NCBI GenBank assembly: GCA_020829485.1
Contig: JAIVFU010000001.1
Coordinates: 124,001-188,000, forward strand
Origin: Nostoc sp. CHAB 5834
Lineage (GTDB): Bacteria; Cyanobacteriota; Cyanobacteriia; Cyanobacteriales; Nostocaceae
Direction of reading: 5' to 3'
Length of the DNA: 64,000 nucleotides
The position numbers and the translations under genes were made by a program. Positions 26,698 to 35,757 of the stretch are shown piece after piece. Every line of letters begins with the position of its first letter. Positions within the stretch are counted from its first letter, which is position 1. Below the pieces are notes generated by a model. The model was not told the origin of the DNA, made no database searches, and saw nothing but the letters and a program-made list of their open reading frames with translations.

Positions 26698-28365
26698 TTA
26701 ACTACGAACTTTAGTTAGGATTTTTTGAGAATAAAACGAAGCCGATTCTTCGTTTTTGGCACAATCTTGGGCAAACTTAATCAAATGATGTCCGACAAGT
26801 CCAACGTGAATCAAGTTTTCAATATTACCTGCTTTTAATGCTGGCTTGGCCATTTTCCAAAAAGTTTGACGATAGTTACTAAATATACCTACTCGCAGGA
26901 AAATATTGGCTAAATAAGTTAAACCTTTGCGAATATTAGCCCCAGAGGTACGAGCTGGGCTGTTAGGTACTTCGATGCGGTTTGGATAGGTGTGTTCTAT
27001 GTTATGGGCAAACCGTTGATATAAAAATTCTGGCTCATAAGCAGTTGTGATGCAGCGCCGCCACATCTCAAGAACTTGCTCATAGGGCATCAAAAATTCA
27101 ATATTTGATTCGCGGCTTTCATCAAACACAAGTCGTCCTTCTACTTCTAACCTCCTCCATAAAGGAGTTCTCGGCAAAGCATGAAGTAGGTTAATTGTCA
27201 ACATGGGAATTTGGGATGCCCGAATAAATTCGATAATTCGGTCTGCTGTTTCTGGTGTATCTGTATCTAACCCGATGATGATTCCTGAAACTACTTCCAT
27301 GCCATAGCTATTTAAAACCTGAATTGCTTTTAAGATTGACATACTCAGATTTTGGTCTTTGGAAATAGCGTGGAGAGCATCTGGTTCTGGTGTTTCGATA
27401 CCGCAAAAGATTGTGCAAAAATAGGCTTCGCGCATCATCTCCAGCAGTTTTGGACTTTGAGCTAAGTTGAGCGTTGCTTCACAAGCAAACTGGATGGGGT
27501 AGCCATTGCGTTTTTGCCAGTCAATCAGATGAGGAAGTAACTTCATGGCGGCGCGGCGATCGCCAACAAAGTTATCATCAACAAAATACACTGCGCCCAG
27601 ATTGCCAGATTGTCGCATTGCATCTAACTCTGCGACTACTTGCTCTGGTGTTTTCATTCTGGGACTGTTGCCATAGAGTTCTGGAATATCACAAAACTCG
27701 CAGTGATAAGGGCAACCACTAGAAAACTGCACATTTGCCAAAAAATAATCATTGATATTCAGCAAATGATAAGCTGGAGTGGGAAACTCTGTTAGGGGTA
27801 AGCGTTCCTTGGTTTCAAAGCGAATTTGCCCTTGGGGACGTTGAGAGTTTTGGTCTAGATACTCGATCATGCGATCGCTTCCATCTCCCAATTCACCCAA
27901 ATGTAAAATATCAAATTCAGGATAATATTCTGGACACCCAGATACCGAGGGGCCACCGACAACTGTAATTTTGCCCGCTCGATGAGCAAGTTCATTAATT
28001 TGATTAATCTGTGGTTTTTGGATATGCATTCCACTCACAATCACCACATCACACCATTGGTAATCAGTTGTGGTTGCTGATTTGACATTCTCATCAATAA
28101 ACCGCACTTCCCATTCTTTAGGTAAGTAGGCAGCCACAATTAAAATACCTTGGGGTGGCATAAAAGCCCGGACATTACCCATAAGTGGGTAGGCGTGATG
28201 AAAAGTGCCAAAGGAGCGGCTGTACTTAGGAAAGATGCAAAGGATACGTCGATGTTGCGAGGGAACGTAGCTGGTTCTCTTAGTAGTAGGAGCGGTTTTT
28301 GAATCGGCCGCTATATGGGTTGGGTTTTCTAAAGACTTCAGATTCACAGTCATCGCAAATTTCAC
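26698..28365 (-). CDS. hpnP: B12-binding radical SAM enzyme, HpnP-like (hopanoid C-2 methylase)
   Basis: 555 residues. After a 35-residue leader comes a cobalamin-binding Rossmann domain (about 40-170), then a radical SAM barrel with the CxxxCxxC cluster motif in GCPYHCEFCDIPELYG (Cys 218, 222, 225) and a DUF4070-type C-terminus. The segment RSFGTFHHAYPLMGNVRAFM and PPQG are, to my knowledge, characteristic of HpnP, which methylates hopanoids at C-2 at the cytoplasmic membrane. No squalene-hopene cyclase or other hpn gene adjoins it. A paralogue of the same architecture lies at 45377-46963. The specific assignment rests on memory of the family. Confidence 0.72.
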   Translation of the reverse strand: MKFAMTVNLKSLENPTHIAADSKTAPTTKRTSYVPSQHRRILCIFPKYSRSFGTFHHAYPLMGNVRAFMPPQGILIVAAYLPKEWEVRFIDENVKSATTTDYQWCDVVIVSGMHIQKPQINQINELAHRAGKITVVGGPSVSGCPEYYPEFDILHLGELGDGSDRMIEYLDQNSQRPQGQIRFETKERLPLTEFPTPAYHLLNINDYFLANVQFSSGCPYHCEFCDIPELYGNSPRMKTPEQVVAELDAMRQSGNLGAVYFVDDNFVGDRRAAMKLLPHLIDWQKRNGYPIQFACEATLNLAQSPKLLEMMREAYFCTIFCGIETPEPDALHAISKDQNLSMSILKAIQVLNSYGMEVVSGIIIGLDTDTPETADRIIEFIRASQIPMLTINLLHALPRTPLWRRLEVEGRLVFDESRESNIEFLMPYEQVLEMWRRCITTAYEPEFLYQRFAHNIEHTYPNRIEVPNSPARTSGANIRKGLTYLANIFLRVGIFSNYRQTFWKMAKPALKAGNIENLIHVGLVGHHLIKFAQDCAKNEESASFYSQKILTKVRS

Positions 28366-28503
28366 CCCAAAAAACTGAGCAGCTAATTTGACAATTTATT
28401 GACACAATCATCAGTTGTAATTCCAACTAGCTTACCGTGATATTTCAGAAGTTTTTAACTGTAAGAAAGAAAACTTACCCACTATAGGATCATTTATGAG
28501 CAT

Positions 28504-28650
28504 ATAAGTAAGTCGGTGTGAATAATTCAAACTATGTGTTAAGTAATGTAAAATTATTGCAGTCCAGTTCGTAGTAAGGACTTCAGTCCTAAAAGAAGAA
28601 CTAAAGTCCTTACTACAAACATGCAAATTATTTCCGCCATCCTACTTATA
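28504..28650 (-). repeat. MITE family F1, full-length copy
   Basis: Termini TATAAGTAAGTCGGTGTG and the complement of TATAAGTAGGATGGCGG, with the GTAGTAAGGACTT hairpin between. 147 bp. It lies upstream of modA. Confidence 0.85.
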
Positions 28651-28795
28651 AGTGGCTGCTAGCAAATATTTAGCTAATTGCTAGCCCTTGTTATTATTTA
28701 GGTGTTTTACCGATAAAGTTGGTTAAAAGTTGGTATTGCTGGTACGATTCTAAGTAGCATCAATTTTCGGAAAAAACTTATATTGCATCTTTTCC

Positions 28796-29590
28796 ATGAA
28801 AAGAAGACAAATTCTTGGCTTTCTGGGTATAGCAGTTGCAGGCTTGCTCCTGGCAATTGGTTTACCATTGGTTACTCCTTCTCCGGTAATAGCACAGTCA
28901 AACACCAGCATAGTAGTTTCGGCAGCTTCCAGCTTAAAAGATGCGCTACAAGACATTAAGATTCTATACCAACAAAGTAAATCAAATATCAACATTAGTT
29001 ATAACTTTGGGGCTTCTGGTGCTTTGCAGCAACAGATTGAGCAAGGTGCGCCAGCCGATATCTTTATTTCTGCTGCCAAAAAGCAAGTGGATGCCTTGGA
29101 AACAAAAGGATTGTTGCTATCAGGTACCCGTACTAACCTGGCAAATAACCGTCTAGTCTTGATTGTGGCTCAAGATGTTGTTGGCATCACTAGTTTCAAC
29201 AATTTAACAGATAGCAAGATTAAGAAAATTGCGATCGGTGAACCCAGAAGTGTACCCGCAGGGCAATATGGAGAGGAAGTCTTAAAGAATTTGCAACTTT
29301 ATGATCAGGTTAAGTCTAAATTTGTCTTTGGTAACAACGTGCGTCAAGTTTTGGCAGCAGTAGAAAGTGGTAATGCCCAAGCCGGCATAGTTTATGCCAC
29401 TGATGCCAAAACTTCCAACAAGGTAAAAGTCGTAGTCACTGCTGACGAAAAGCTTCACTCACCGATTGTCTATCCACTGGCAGTAATTAAAGGCAGTAAA
29501 AATATTTCTGCTGCCAAACAATTTGTCCAGTTTTTATCTGGCAGTCAATCTAAGACTATACTCAGAAAATATGGATTTATTGTGCGGTAA
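28796..29590 (+). CDS. modA: Molybdate-binding periplasmic protein ModA
   Basis: 264 residues. Signal peptide about 1-34 (KRRQILGFLGIAVAGLLLAI ... VIAQ), with an RR pair that may indicate Tat or simply a basic n-region. The ModA fold follows with VVSAASSLKDAL (oxyanion-binding Ser residues), NFGASGALQQQIEQGAPADI and SPIVYPLAVIKGS. It captures molybdate (or tungstate) for an ABC importer supplying molybdenum cofactors, needed by nitrate reductase and nitrogenase. No modB or modC follows, so the gene is an orphan here. Confidence 0.93.
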   Translation: MKRRQILGFLGIAVAGLLLAIGLPLVTPSPVIAQSNTSIVVSAASSLKDALQDIKILYQQSKSNINISYNFGASGALQQQIEQGAPADIFISAAKKQVDALETKGLLLSGTRTNLANNRLVLIVAQDVVGITSFNNLTDSKIKKIAIGEPRSVPAGQYGEEVLKNLQLYDQVKSKFVFGNNVRQVLAAVESGNAQAGIVYATDAKTSNKVKVVVTADEKLHSPIVYPLAVIKGSKNISAAKQFVQFLSGSQSKTILRKYGFIVR

Positions 29591-29708
29591 AAATGAATGC
29601 AGATAACAAACAACTTGCTTAAGTAACTTGTATGTAGGCAAAGGAGCAACTTGAGTGTGAGAACTTGCAACAAGTCTTTCCCCCTGCCCCCTGCCTCTTC
29701 AGTGAGGT

Positions 29709-30266
29709 CTAAGAAGCTGCCGACTGTAATTTTTCCAATCGTGCCAGCACTTCTGAACTATGAATGTTTGGGTTGACTTTGACAAAAGTCTCGCGCAACA
29801 CGCCCTGAGGATCGATGATAAAACTGTGGCGCATAGATAAGAAGCCGAGCCACGAACCGTAAGCTTTACTCACTGAACCATCAGTGTCAGCCAACAGAGG
29901 GAATTTTAGTCCCTCTGAATCACAAAATTCGGCGTGAGAATCAATATCATCAGCACTTACGCCAATAATCTGGGCATTTTTTTCGAGGTATTGGGGTAAG
30001 TCTTGCTGAAAACGGCGAGCCTCTATAGTACAACCAGAGGTAAAATCTTTAGGATAAAAGTAGAGAACTAGCCACTTACCGCGCAAGTCAGAGAGGGAAA
30101 TTTTGCCATTACCTGTATTGGTTGGCAAAGTAAACTCTGGGGCGGGTTGATTAATTGCAGGAAGTTTACCACCAATAGCGTCAGCAGCAGGGGTAAAATT
30201 CAGCCAGCTGATGAGAGAAATACAGCTGGCAAATAATATGCTTAAAAAAGTGCGGCGGGAAATCAT
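29709..30266 (-). CDS. Exported PrxQ/Bcp-type peroxiredoxin
   Basis: 185 residues from the ATG at 30266. This start gives MISRRTFLSILFASC, an SRRxFL Tat-like signal; the longer reading to 30374 runs into an F4 repeat and is spurious. The thioredoxin-fold domain has FYPKDFTSGCTIEARRF with the peroxidatic Cys at about 79. A second Cys five residues later, usual in PrxQ, is missing; another Cys lies at about 115 (EFCDSEG). It would reduce peroxides in the thylakoid lumen or periplasm. Confidence 0.88.
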   Translation of the reverse strand: MISRRTFLSILFASCISLISWLNFTPAADAIGGKLPAINQPAPEFTLPTNTGNGKISLSDLRGKWLVLYFYPKDFTSGCTIEARRFQQDLPQYLEKNAQIIGVSADDIDSHAEFCDSEGLKFPLLADTDGSVSKAYGSWLGFLSMRHSFIIDPQGVLRETFVKVNPNIHSSEVLARLEKLQSAAS

Positions 30267-30320
30267 GGTGCAAACCAGAATTACAACTTTACACAAGTTT
30301 ACAATTCTTGGTTGCTGATA

Positions 30321-30416
30321 AGGGAACTCCAAGAAATAAATTATCCAATATTGTGGGGTGGGCATCTTGCCCACCCCACAGGAGTTAATTGAATATTTTT
30401 TTATTTGGAAGTCCCT
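30321..30416 (-). repeat. MITE family F4, short copy
   Basis: Left AGGGAACTCCAAGAAATAAA, right end TTTATTTGGAAGTCCCT, imperfect inverted termini of about 29 bp. The centre is a hairpin GTGGGGTGGGC-atctt-GCCCACCCCAC. It lies 4 bp past the sipA stop and 54 bp before the peroxiredoxin start, so it may terminate one and form the 5' region of the other. Confidence 0.85.
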
Positions 30417-30420
30417 AATC

Positions 30421-30663
30421 TCACTCTAAATGAGATTCGGGTGGGGTATCTGTGCTTTCGATATATTGACTATCTAAGAGAAAGGCTCCCCTAGTAAAGC
30501 GAATACCCCAATATCCACCAGGTCTGCGGTCAATAACTATACCCTCTTCGCCAAGGTGAATTACATCGGGGGGGCGTAGCATGGGCATGGGCTCAGCAGT
30601 TTTAACGTAGGGCGGTAGTGCCACAACCCGGACTTTACTACCAATTGCGAATTCTTTAGACAT
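30421..30663 (-). CDS. sipA: SipA, NblS-interacting regulator (DUF3148)
   Basis: 80 residues from the ATG at 30663 (MSKEFAIGSKVRVVALPPYV). The beta-rich SH3-like core with PMPMLRPPDVIHLGEEG and RRPGGYWGIRF is highly conserved in cyanobacteria. In model strains SipA binds the sensor kinase NblS (Hik33) and modulates high-light and nutrient-stress signalling. Single small gene; an F4 hairpin follows immediately. Confidence 0.92.
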   Translation of the reverse strand: MSKEFAIGSKVRVVALPPYVKTAEPMPMLRPPDVIHLGEEGIVIDRRPGGYWGIRFTRGAFLLDSQYIESTDTPPESHLE

Positions 30664-30967
30664 TTTAATCAAGCTAGGAGTTTTGAATTAACTCATAACT
30701 CATAACTAGCTTGAAAGTCTACTAAATTGAGCATGGGATTGAAGAAGAATTCAGCTATTCTGAATTTAGAAGTCAGCAATCTTGACGCTCTATTCTAGGT
30801 AATGCACATCATGATGTATTTGTACAGTGCCTAAGTCCTAAAATAGGGAAAGGGAAAGGGGAAAAATTTCATCCCCTTTCCGCATCTTCTGCAAGAAGTC
30901 TATTAATTTTTGACTATGGAAAACAATGTTTAGACATCAGTCAAGTTAATTATTTTTTGAAAAATTA

Positions 30968-31465
30968 TTATTGGGGATTGCCTTGTTGACGACGCGAAGG
31001 AGCATTTTGACGGAATTGCTCTATTTTTTGGCGCTGTTCGGGGGTTAAGACTGCTTGAATCTGTTGTTTTTCAGACTCCCGGATTTGTCTGATTTGGGTT
31101 TTCTGTGCTTCACTCAGATTTAAGTCAGCATAACCACCCTTTCCTCGACGTTGACCTGATTGGCTCTGACCTTGACCAGCTTGCCGTTGAGCCTGACGTG
31201 CTTGTTTCGCCGCCTCTAACTGGGCCTTTTGTTCTGGGGTGAAAACAGCCTCCATTTTGGTGCGGCTATCGCGCTTAATTGCCTGAATTTGGGTTTTTTG
31301 GGCATCTGTTAGACCCAATTCTTTCCAAGGGCCCCTTTCTTTTTGTGGAGTTTGTGCAAGTAACACGGGTGAAGGAGAAGCTGTTTGGGCATTAACAGCA
31401 AAGGAAGTAGCAGTTAAAGTTAGAGCGATGGCTCCAGTGAGTAGCGATAATGCTTTGAGTTTCAT
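30968..31465 (-). CDS. Periplasmic Spy/CpxP-like LTXXQ protein
   Basis: 165 residues. Signal peptide about 1-26 ending in VNAQ. Two LTxxQ-type repeats follow: LGLTDAQKTQIQAI (about 50) with FTPEQKAQLEAA, and LNLSEAQKTQIRQI (about 114) with LTPEQRQKIEQF. In between is a Gln/Gly/Arg-rich linker. Related Spy and CpxP proteins are ATP-independent periplasmic chaperones or stress sensors. It is divergent from a two-component system 350 bp away; inverted repeats in between may be an operator. Confidence 0.85.
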   Translation of the reverse strand: MKLKALSLLTGAIALTLTATSFAVNAQTASPSPVLLAQTPQKERGPWKELGLTDAQKTQIQAIKRDSRTKMEAVFTPEQKAQLEAAKQARQAQRQAGQGQSQSGQRRGKGGYADLNLSEAQKTQIRQIRESEKQQIQAVLTPEQRQKIEQFRQNAPSRRQQGNPQ

Positions 31466-31540
31466 TATTTATCTGGTGGGTTTTTCCTGGTTGGATGCCA
31501 CTATCATAAGAATTTCTCTTTAGTAATTACATGAGGAGAA

Positions 31541-31572
31541 AGTCATGGTTTTACCCATGACTTTAGTCATGA
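31541..31572. promoter_or_regulatory. Candidate operator: AGTCATG inverted repeats
   Basis: AGTCATG (31541-31547), CATGACT (31556-31562) and AGTCATGA (31565-31572) form two overlapping dyads. They lie 76 bp upstream of the Spy-like ATG, between it and the sensor kinase gene. A NarL-type regulator would suit such heptamers; this is inference. Confidence 0.4.
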
Positions 31573-31815
31573 TTGAATTTTGACAAATATGATTGACAAT
31601 AAATAGTTAGGAGTTAGGAATAATAAAATTTTTGATTATGATTAATTTATCAATCCTTGTTTAGGTTATTACATAATGTTTTTATCCTCTACATTAACTC
31701 TTAATTCTTCAATAAACGAAAATTTGAAATGGCGGAGACTATTGCTAAAATAACCGAAAATACTAACTTTTAATTATTAACTTTTAACTCATTTATAACT
31801 GGAGTAACGTGGCTA

Positions 31816-33081
31816 ATGAGTCGTCCAATTCAAATTAAGAAACATCCTTTTCCGTCTCTACTTTATCTAGAGTGGACATTACTGGCTATCACCGCATTGA
31901 CAGCCGTTATACCACCTCCATTAAGGCGTTTTCGTCCTAAGTCTCCAGAACTATCAATTTGTGGTGCATTTCCAGACTTATCAGTTTGTAGCATATTACC
32001 AGAACTATCAATTTATAGTCTGATTGTTTTTGCAGCAATGGGCTTAAGATTACCCAGGAATAACCAGACAAGTAAGGTAATCTATACAGGGATTGAAATT
32101 TTATTGATTTTAATAATTGGACTCTTTGGAGAGAGATTTGCTCGGCTGTTCCCCTTTCTCTACATAATTTTAGTGACTCGTAGTTGTTTGATTTTTCAGT
32201 TAAATGGGCGTTTATTCGTTACAAGCTTATCATTTTCCTTATTTTTACTTACTATACAACTAAAATATGAATTATTCAATTTTCAAGCATCGCCACAAGC
32301 ACAAGAGCGATATCGATTTTTGATTTTGAATTCGTCGTTGGTATTTGGTTTAAGTTTGGTTTTTGTGTTGTTGATGATGAATGCAGTATTGTCTGAACGG
32401 CAAAGTCGAGAAAAGTTAGCGATCGCTAATGAAAAACTGCGCCAATATGCCATGCAAATTGAAAATCAAGCTACCTTAGAAGAACGCAACCGCATTGCTC
32501 GTGAAATTCATGATTCTTTAGGACATTCTCTAACTGCTTTAAATCTGCAATTAGAAACCGCTTTAAAACTATGGCAAGCTAACCCAGGTAAGGCTGAAAC
32601 ATTTCTAGCAACAGCAAAAGAATTAGGTTCAAAAGCGCTAAAAGATGTCCGTGAATCTGTTTCTACGATGCGTTTAAATCCCTTACAAGAACAATCTTTA
32701 GAACGAGCGATCGCTAGTCTTTCAGAAAACTTTCATCGCTCAAATGGCATTTTACCAATTTATCAAATCAACCTCGAATATCCTCTACCACCTGAAATAA
32801 ATACCGCTATTTACCGGATTACTCAAGAATCATTGACTAATATATCTAAATATGCTTATGCCACAGAGGTTAAACTGGAACTGGCTACGAATAAAGGCAA
32901 TTTGCGATTGATAATTCAAGATAATGGTAGAGGTTTTGATTTAGGGCAAAATACCACTGGTTTTGGGCTTCATAGTATGCGCGATCGCACTTTAGCACTT
33001 GGAGGTGAGTTTAATATTAATAGCGCTCCTAGTTCTGGTTGCAAAATTATAGTTAATATTCCCTTAACGAGGTTGACATAA
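31816..33081 (+). CDS. NarL-type sensor histidine kinase (HisKA_3)
   Basis: 421 residues. About four to five membrane helices lie in the first 190 residues, then a short coiled coil, a HisKA_3 dimerisation domain with [20 protein letters not shown] (phospho-acceptor His 232) and an HATPase with [15 protein letters not shown] and [21 protein letters not shown] 27-bp sequence is repeated three times in the N-terminal coding part (31945, 31972, 31999), giving [13 protein letters not shown] units between the first helices. The stop overlaps the regulator's ATG by one base, so the two are translationally coupled. Confidence 0.92.
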   Translation: MSRPIQIKKHPFPSLLYLEWTLLAITALTAVIPPPLRRFRPKSPELSICGAFPDLSVCSILPELSIYSLIVFAAMGLRLPRNNQTSKVIYTGIEILLILIIGLFGERFARLFPFLYIILVTRSCLIFQLNGRLFVTSLSFSLFLLTIQLKYELFNFQASPQAQERYRFLILNSSLVFGLSLVFVLLMMNAVLSERQSREKLAIANEKLRQYAMQIENQATLEERNRIAREIHDSLGHSLTALNLQLETALKLWQANPGKAETFLATAKELGSKALKDVRESVSTMRLNPLQEQSLERAIASLSENFHRSNGILPIYQINLEYPLPPEINTAIYRITQESLTNISKYAYATEVKLELATNKGNLRLIIQDNGRGFDLGQNTTGFGLHSMRDRTLALGGEFNINSAPSSGCKIIVNIPLTRLT

Positions 33082-33743
33082 TGATTAAAGTGCTGCTAGT
33101 AGATGACCAAGGTTTAATTCGCCAAGGATTAAGAGCGTTATTAGAATTAGAACCAGATTTAGAGATAATAGGAGAAGCAGAAAATGGTGAACAGGCGATT
33201 AATTTAGTTGCTGAATTTCAGCCAGATGTAGTCTTGCTAGATATCAGAATGCCCATTATGGATGGAGTTGCAGCCACGCGAGAAATTCAAAAACGTTTTG
33301 GCAAAACTAAAATTTTAGTACTGACGACTTTTGATGATGATGAATATGTATCAGCAGCATTGCAAAATGGGGCAATGGGTTATTTATTGAAAGATACACC
33401 CTCAGAAGAATTAGCTGTTGCTATTCGTGCCGTTTATAAAGGATATACTCAATTAGGCCCAGGTATAGTTAAAAAGCTGTTAACTCAGTTTTCTAATGGT
33501 ACACCAACCCACTCCCCGCCTGTACCCTCTACTTTAGCTGAACTCACTCCGAGAGAAAAAGAGGTTTTGCGGCTAATAGCTACAGGCGCTAGTAACCGAG
33601 AAATTGCTCAACAACTCTACATTTCTGAGGGGACGGTAAAAAATCATGTTACGAATATTTTAAACAGATTAAACTTGCGCGATCGCACTCAAGCTGCAAT
33701 TTGGGCAAATACATATTTATCTTATTTAAATGAGCCAAGTTAA
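33081..33743 (+). CDS. NarL/LuxR-family response regulator
   Basis: 220 residues. Receiver domain about 1-120 with LLVDDQ acidic pair, phospho-acceptor Asp about 54 in [10 protein letters not shown], Thr in VLTTFDDDE and Lys in LLKDTPSEE. The C-terminal LuxR helix-turn-helix is [20 protein letters not shown] ... [16 protein letters not shown]. It is phosphorylated by the preceding kinase. Probable targets include its own region and perhaps the divergent Spy-like gene. Confidence 0.95.
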   Translation: MIKVLLVDDQGLIRQGLRALLELEPDLEIIGEAENGEQAINLVAEFQPDVVLLDIRMPIMDGVAATREIQKRFGKTKILVLTTFDDDEYVSAALQNGAMGYLLKDTPSEELAVAIRAVYKGYTQLGPGIVKKLLTQFSNGTPTHSPPVPSTLAELTPREKEVLRLIATGASNREIAQQLYISEGTVKNHVTNILNRLNLRDRTQAAIWANTYLSYLNEPS

Positions 33744-33888
33744 ATAAGTAGTACGGCGGAAATAATTAAAAGTTTGTAGTAAGGACTTTAGTCCTAAAAG
33801 AAGGACTGAAGTCCTTACTACGAACTGGATTACAATAATTTTACATTACAAAACACATAGTTTGAATTATTCACACCGACTTACTTAA
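33744..33888 (+). repeat. MITE family F1, full-length copy
   Basis: Begins directly after the response regulator stop. AAGTAGTACGGCGGAAATAA at the left; the complement of AAGTAAGTCGGTGTGAATAA at the right. The central stem GTAGTAAGGACTTTAGTCCT with a 6-nt loop could act as a terminator. Confidence 0.88.
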
Positions 33889-33988
33889 TTCGTAATTCGT
33901 AATTTTAACGTCTAGATTAGCTGTAGGGTATATTATCGTTGAAAGTACAAAATAATTTGGGGGTTTTCGGTGCGTTACAGAAGCCGTA

Positions 33989-34140
33989 ATACCATTTCTT
34001 TATGAGGCTGCGCCAAACCCTTTTAACTTCTTTCTTTGTGTCCTTCTCTGACGAGACGCTGCGCGAATGCGTACTTTGCGGTTCGTTTTTCTTTCTTGTA
34101 CTTAAATATGATTTAGCCCATCTTCATATAGAATTGGTAT
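33989..34140 (+). repeat. MITE family F5, copy 1
   Basis: Left ATACCATTTCTTTATGAGGC, right complement ATACCAATTCTATATGAAGA. The interior contains TTTGTGTCCTTCTCTGACGA and GCGGTTCGTTTTT. The same element, expanded by a microsatellite, is at 43810-44018. Confidence 0.8.
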
Positions 34141-34179
34141 AACATACCCTACATCTGAAAAATTTAGATTGTTTGTAGT

Positions 34180-34623
34180 TTATTTAAATAAATCCAAGCA
34201 TTCATTTTTTAAAACGCCTTTGGTGACTTTGATGTTTCTAAATGACTTAGCGATAACTTCTTCGCAAGATATATTAATTTGTGATTGATTTACCGAGATT
34301 AAATCTTGAATTGAAGCACCATATACAATTTCTGCTACACCACTCCAAACACAAGCAGTTGCACACATCGGACAAGGTTCGCCAGTTGTATATATGCTAT
34401 AACCTTCTAAAGAATGGTTTTTAAGTTTAGCTGTTAAACTACGAATAGCGTTGATTTCCGCATGGGCTGATGGATCATTGTCTCTACTCACAGTGTTATG
34501 AGCTACGGTAACGACTTCGTTATCTTTAACAATCACAGCACCATAAGGCGCATCTCCTTCTTTTGCTTCTGCCAAAGCTAAACGCATAAAATATTCTGGG
34601 TTCATATAAGCTGAGGTTAACAT
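34180..34623 (-). CDS. Zinc-dependent nucleoside/base deaminase
   Basis: 147 residues (an inner ATG at 34605, MNPEYFMRLALAEA, may be the true start). Cytidine-deaminase-like fold with the two zinc motifs SAHAEINAI (His ligand and catalytic Glu) and GEPCPMCATACVW (two Cys ligands). Length and motifs fit the guanine deaminase / tRNA adenosine deaminase-like group rather than cytidine deaminase proper. The substrate may be a free purine. Divergent from the K+ channel gene 70 bp away. Confidence 0.88.
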   Translation of the reverse strand: MLTSAYMNPEYFMRLALAEAKEGDAPYGAVIVKDNEVVTVAHNTVSRDNDPSAHAEINAIRSLTAKLKNHSLEGYSIYTTGEPCPMCATACVWSGVAEIVYGASIQDLISVNQSQINISCEEVIAKSFRNIKVTKGVLKNECLDLFK

Positions 34624-34693
34624 AAGGATAATGATTAATAATATCGTATTTCTAATGTTATAACTGAGAATTAAAATTAGTTAATGGTCGAAT

Positions 34694-35491
34694 ATGTTAC
34701 TGAGCAGACAAGAAACAGAATTCTACTTAAAAGACTTGGAAACACCATTAGGTAAAGCGATTAATTTAACGCTTGCCGCTATGGTGCTAATATCATCAGG
34801 GATTTTTGTGGCAGAAACTTATAATATTCCTGATTCTGTGCGGTTTCAGTTGAATGTAGCCGATACTGCGATCGTTATTATCTTCGCGGTGGAATATTCA
34901 CTCCGTCTGTGGAGTGCGGAAAACAAAATTAAGTATATTTTTAGCTTTTATTCGATTATTGACTTAATGGCGATTTTGCCATTTTTTCTAGGAATGGTGG
35001 ATATTAGCTTTATCCGCCTACTGCGATGGTTTCGGATTTTACGATTAATCAGATTTATCAATAGGAAATTTTTATTCGCCAGTATCAGCACCGAAGATGG
35101 AATGATTTTTGCGCGAATATTATTTACATTATTTGCAATTGTTTTTATTTATTCTGGCTTAATTTATCAAGTCGAGCATCCGGTTAATCCTCAAAATTAT
35201 AGTACATTTTTGGATGCCTTTTATTTCTCTGTTGTCACAATGACAACTGTAGGATTTGGCGATGTTATTCCAATATCGGAATTGGGGCGCTTGCTAACAG
35301 TACTGATGATTTTTACAGGAATTGCGCTGATTCCTTGGCAAGTAGGAGATTTAATTAAGCGAGTTGTGAAAACTGCTAATCAGGTAGAAACAGCTTGTTC
35401 AGGTTGTGGTTTGGCTTTCCATGATGTAGATGCTGGCTTTTGTAAAAGGTGCGGGACTAAGTTACCTAGTCGTAGTACTCTGTCAAGCTAG
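34694..35491 (+). CDS. Voltage-gated K+ channel with C-terminal zinc ribbon
   Basis: 265 residues. Six transmembrane segments of the voltage-gated ion-channel fold; S4-like positive pattern IRLLRWFRILRLIRFINRK (about 107-125); pore with selectivity filter TVGFGDV at 185-191. After S6 a cytoplasmic tail carries a CxxC-11-CxxC zinc ribbon (Cys 235, 238, 250, 253). The last residues (STLSS) and the stop codon are encoded by the end of an F2 MITE, so the original C-terminus may have been altered. Confidence 0.92.
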   Translation: MLLSRQETEFYLKDLETPLGKAINLTLAAMVLISSGIFVAETYNIPDSVRFQLNVADTAIVIIFAVEYSLRLWSAENKIKYIFSFYSIIDLMAILPFFLGMVDISFIRLLRWFRILRLIRFINRKFLFASISTEDGMIFARILFTLFAIVFIYSGLIYQVEHPVNPQNYSTFLDAFYFSVVTMTTVGFGDVIPISELGRLLTVLMIFTGIALIPWQVGDLIKRVVKTANQVETACSGCGLAFHDVDAGFCKRCGTKLPSRSTLSS

Positions 35492-35597
35492 TGCAAGAGG
35501 GTTTGTGATAAGCACAAAGCGTGCTTAGAAAACAAGGACTAAAGTCTCCTTACTACGAACTTGTTTACCCCTCAATTAAAAGCTGACAGACTAGTAG
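35473..35597. repeat. MITE family F2, copy 3, overlapping a gene end
   Basis: Left TAGTACTCTGTCAAGCTAG, right complement TACTAGTCTGTCAGCTTTT. The left end overlaps the last six codons and TAG stop of the K+ channel gene. The inner arms are diverged (AGGACTAAAGTCTCCTTAC). Confidence 0.75.
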
Positions 35598-35757
35598 CAC
35601 AAGGGGCTGACGGAGCATAAATTTTAGTGCGTGCTACAATCTTGTGGTAAAGTAAATGACAAACCTGAGAAAGCTAAAATGTTCTAAAAAACGCTGCAAA
35701 CATTGAGTCATTTAATTTTTCTTACTTTCAGTAATTCCCTAAAAAGGAGTAAAGGCA

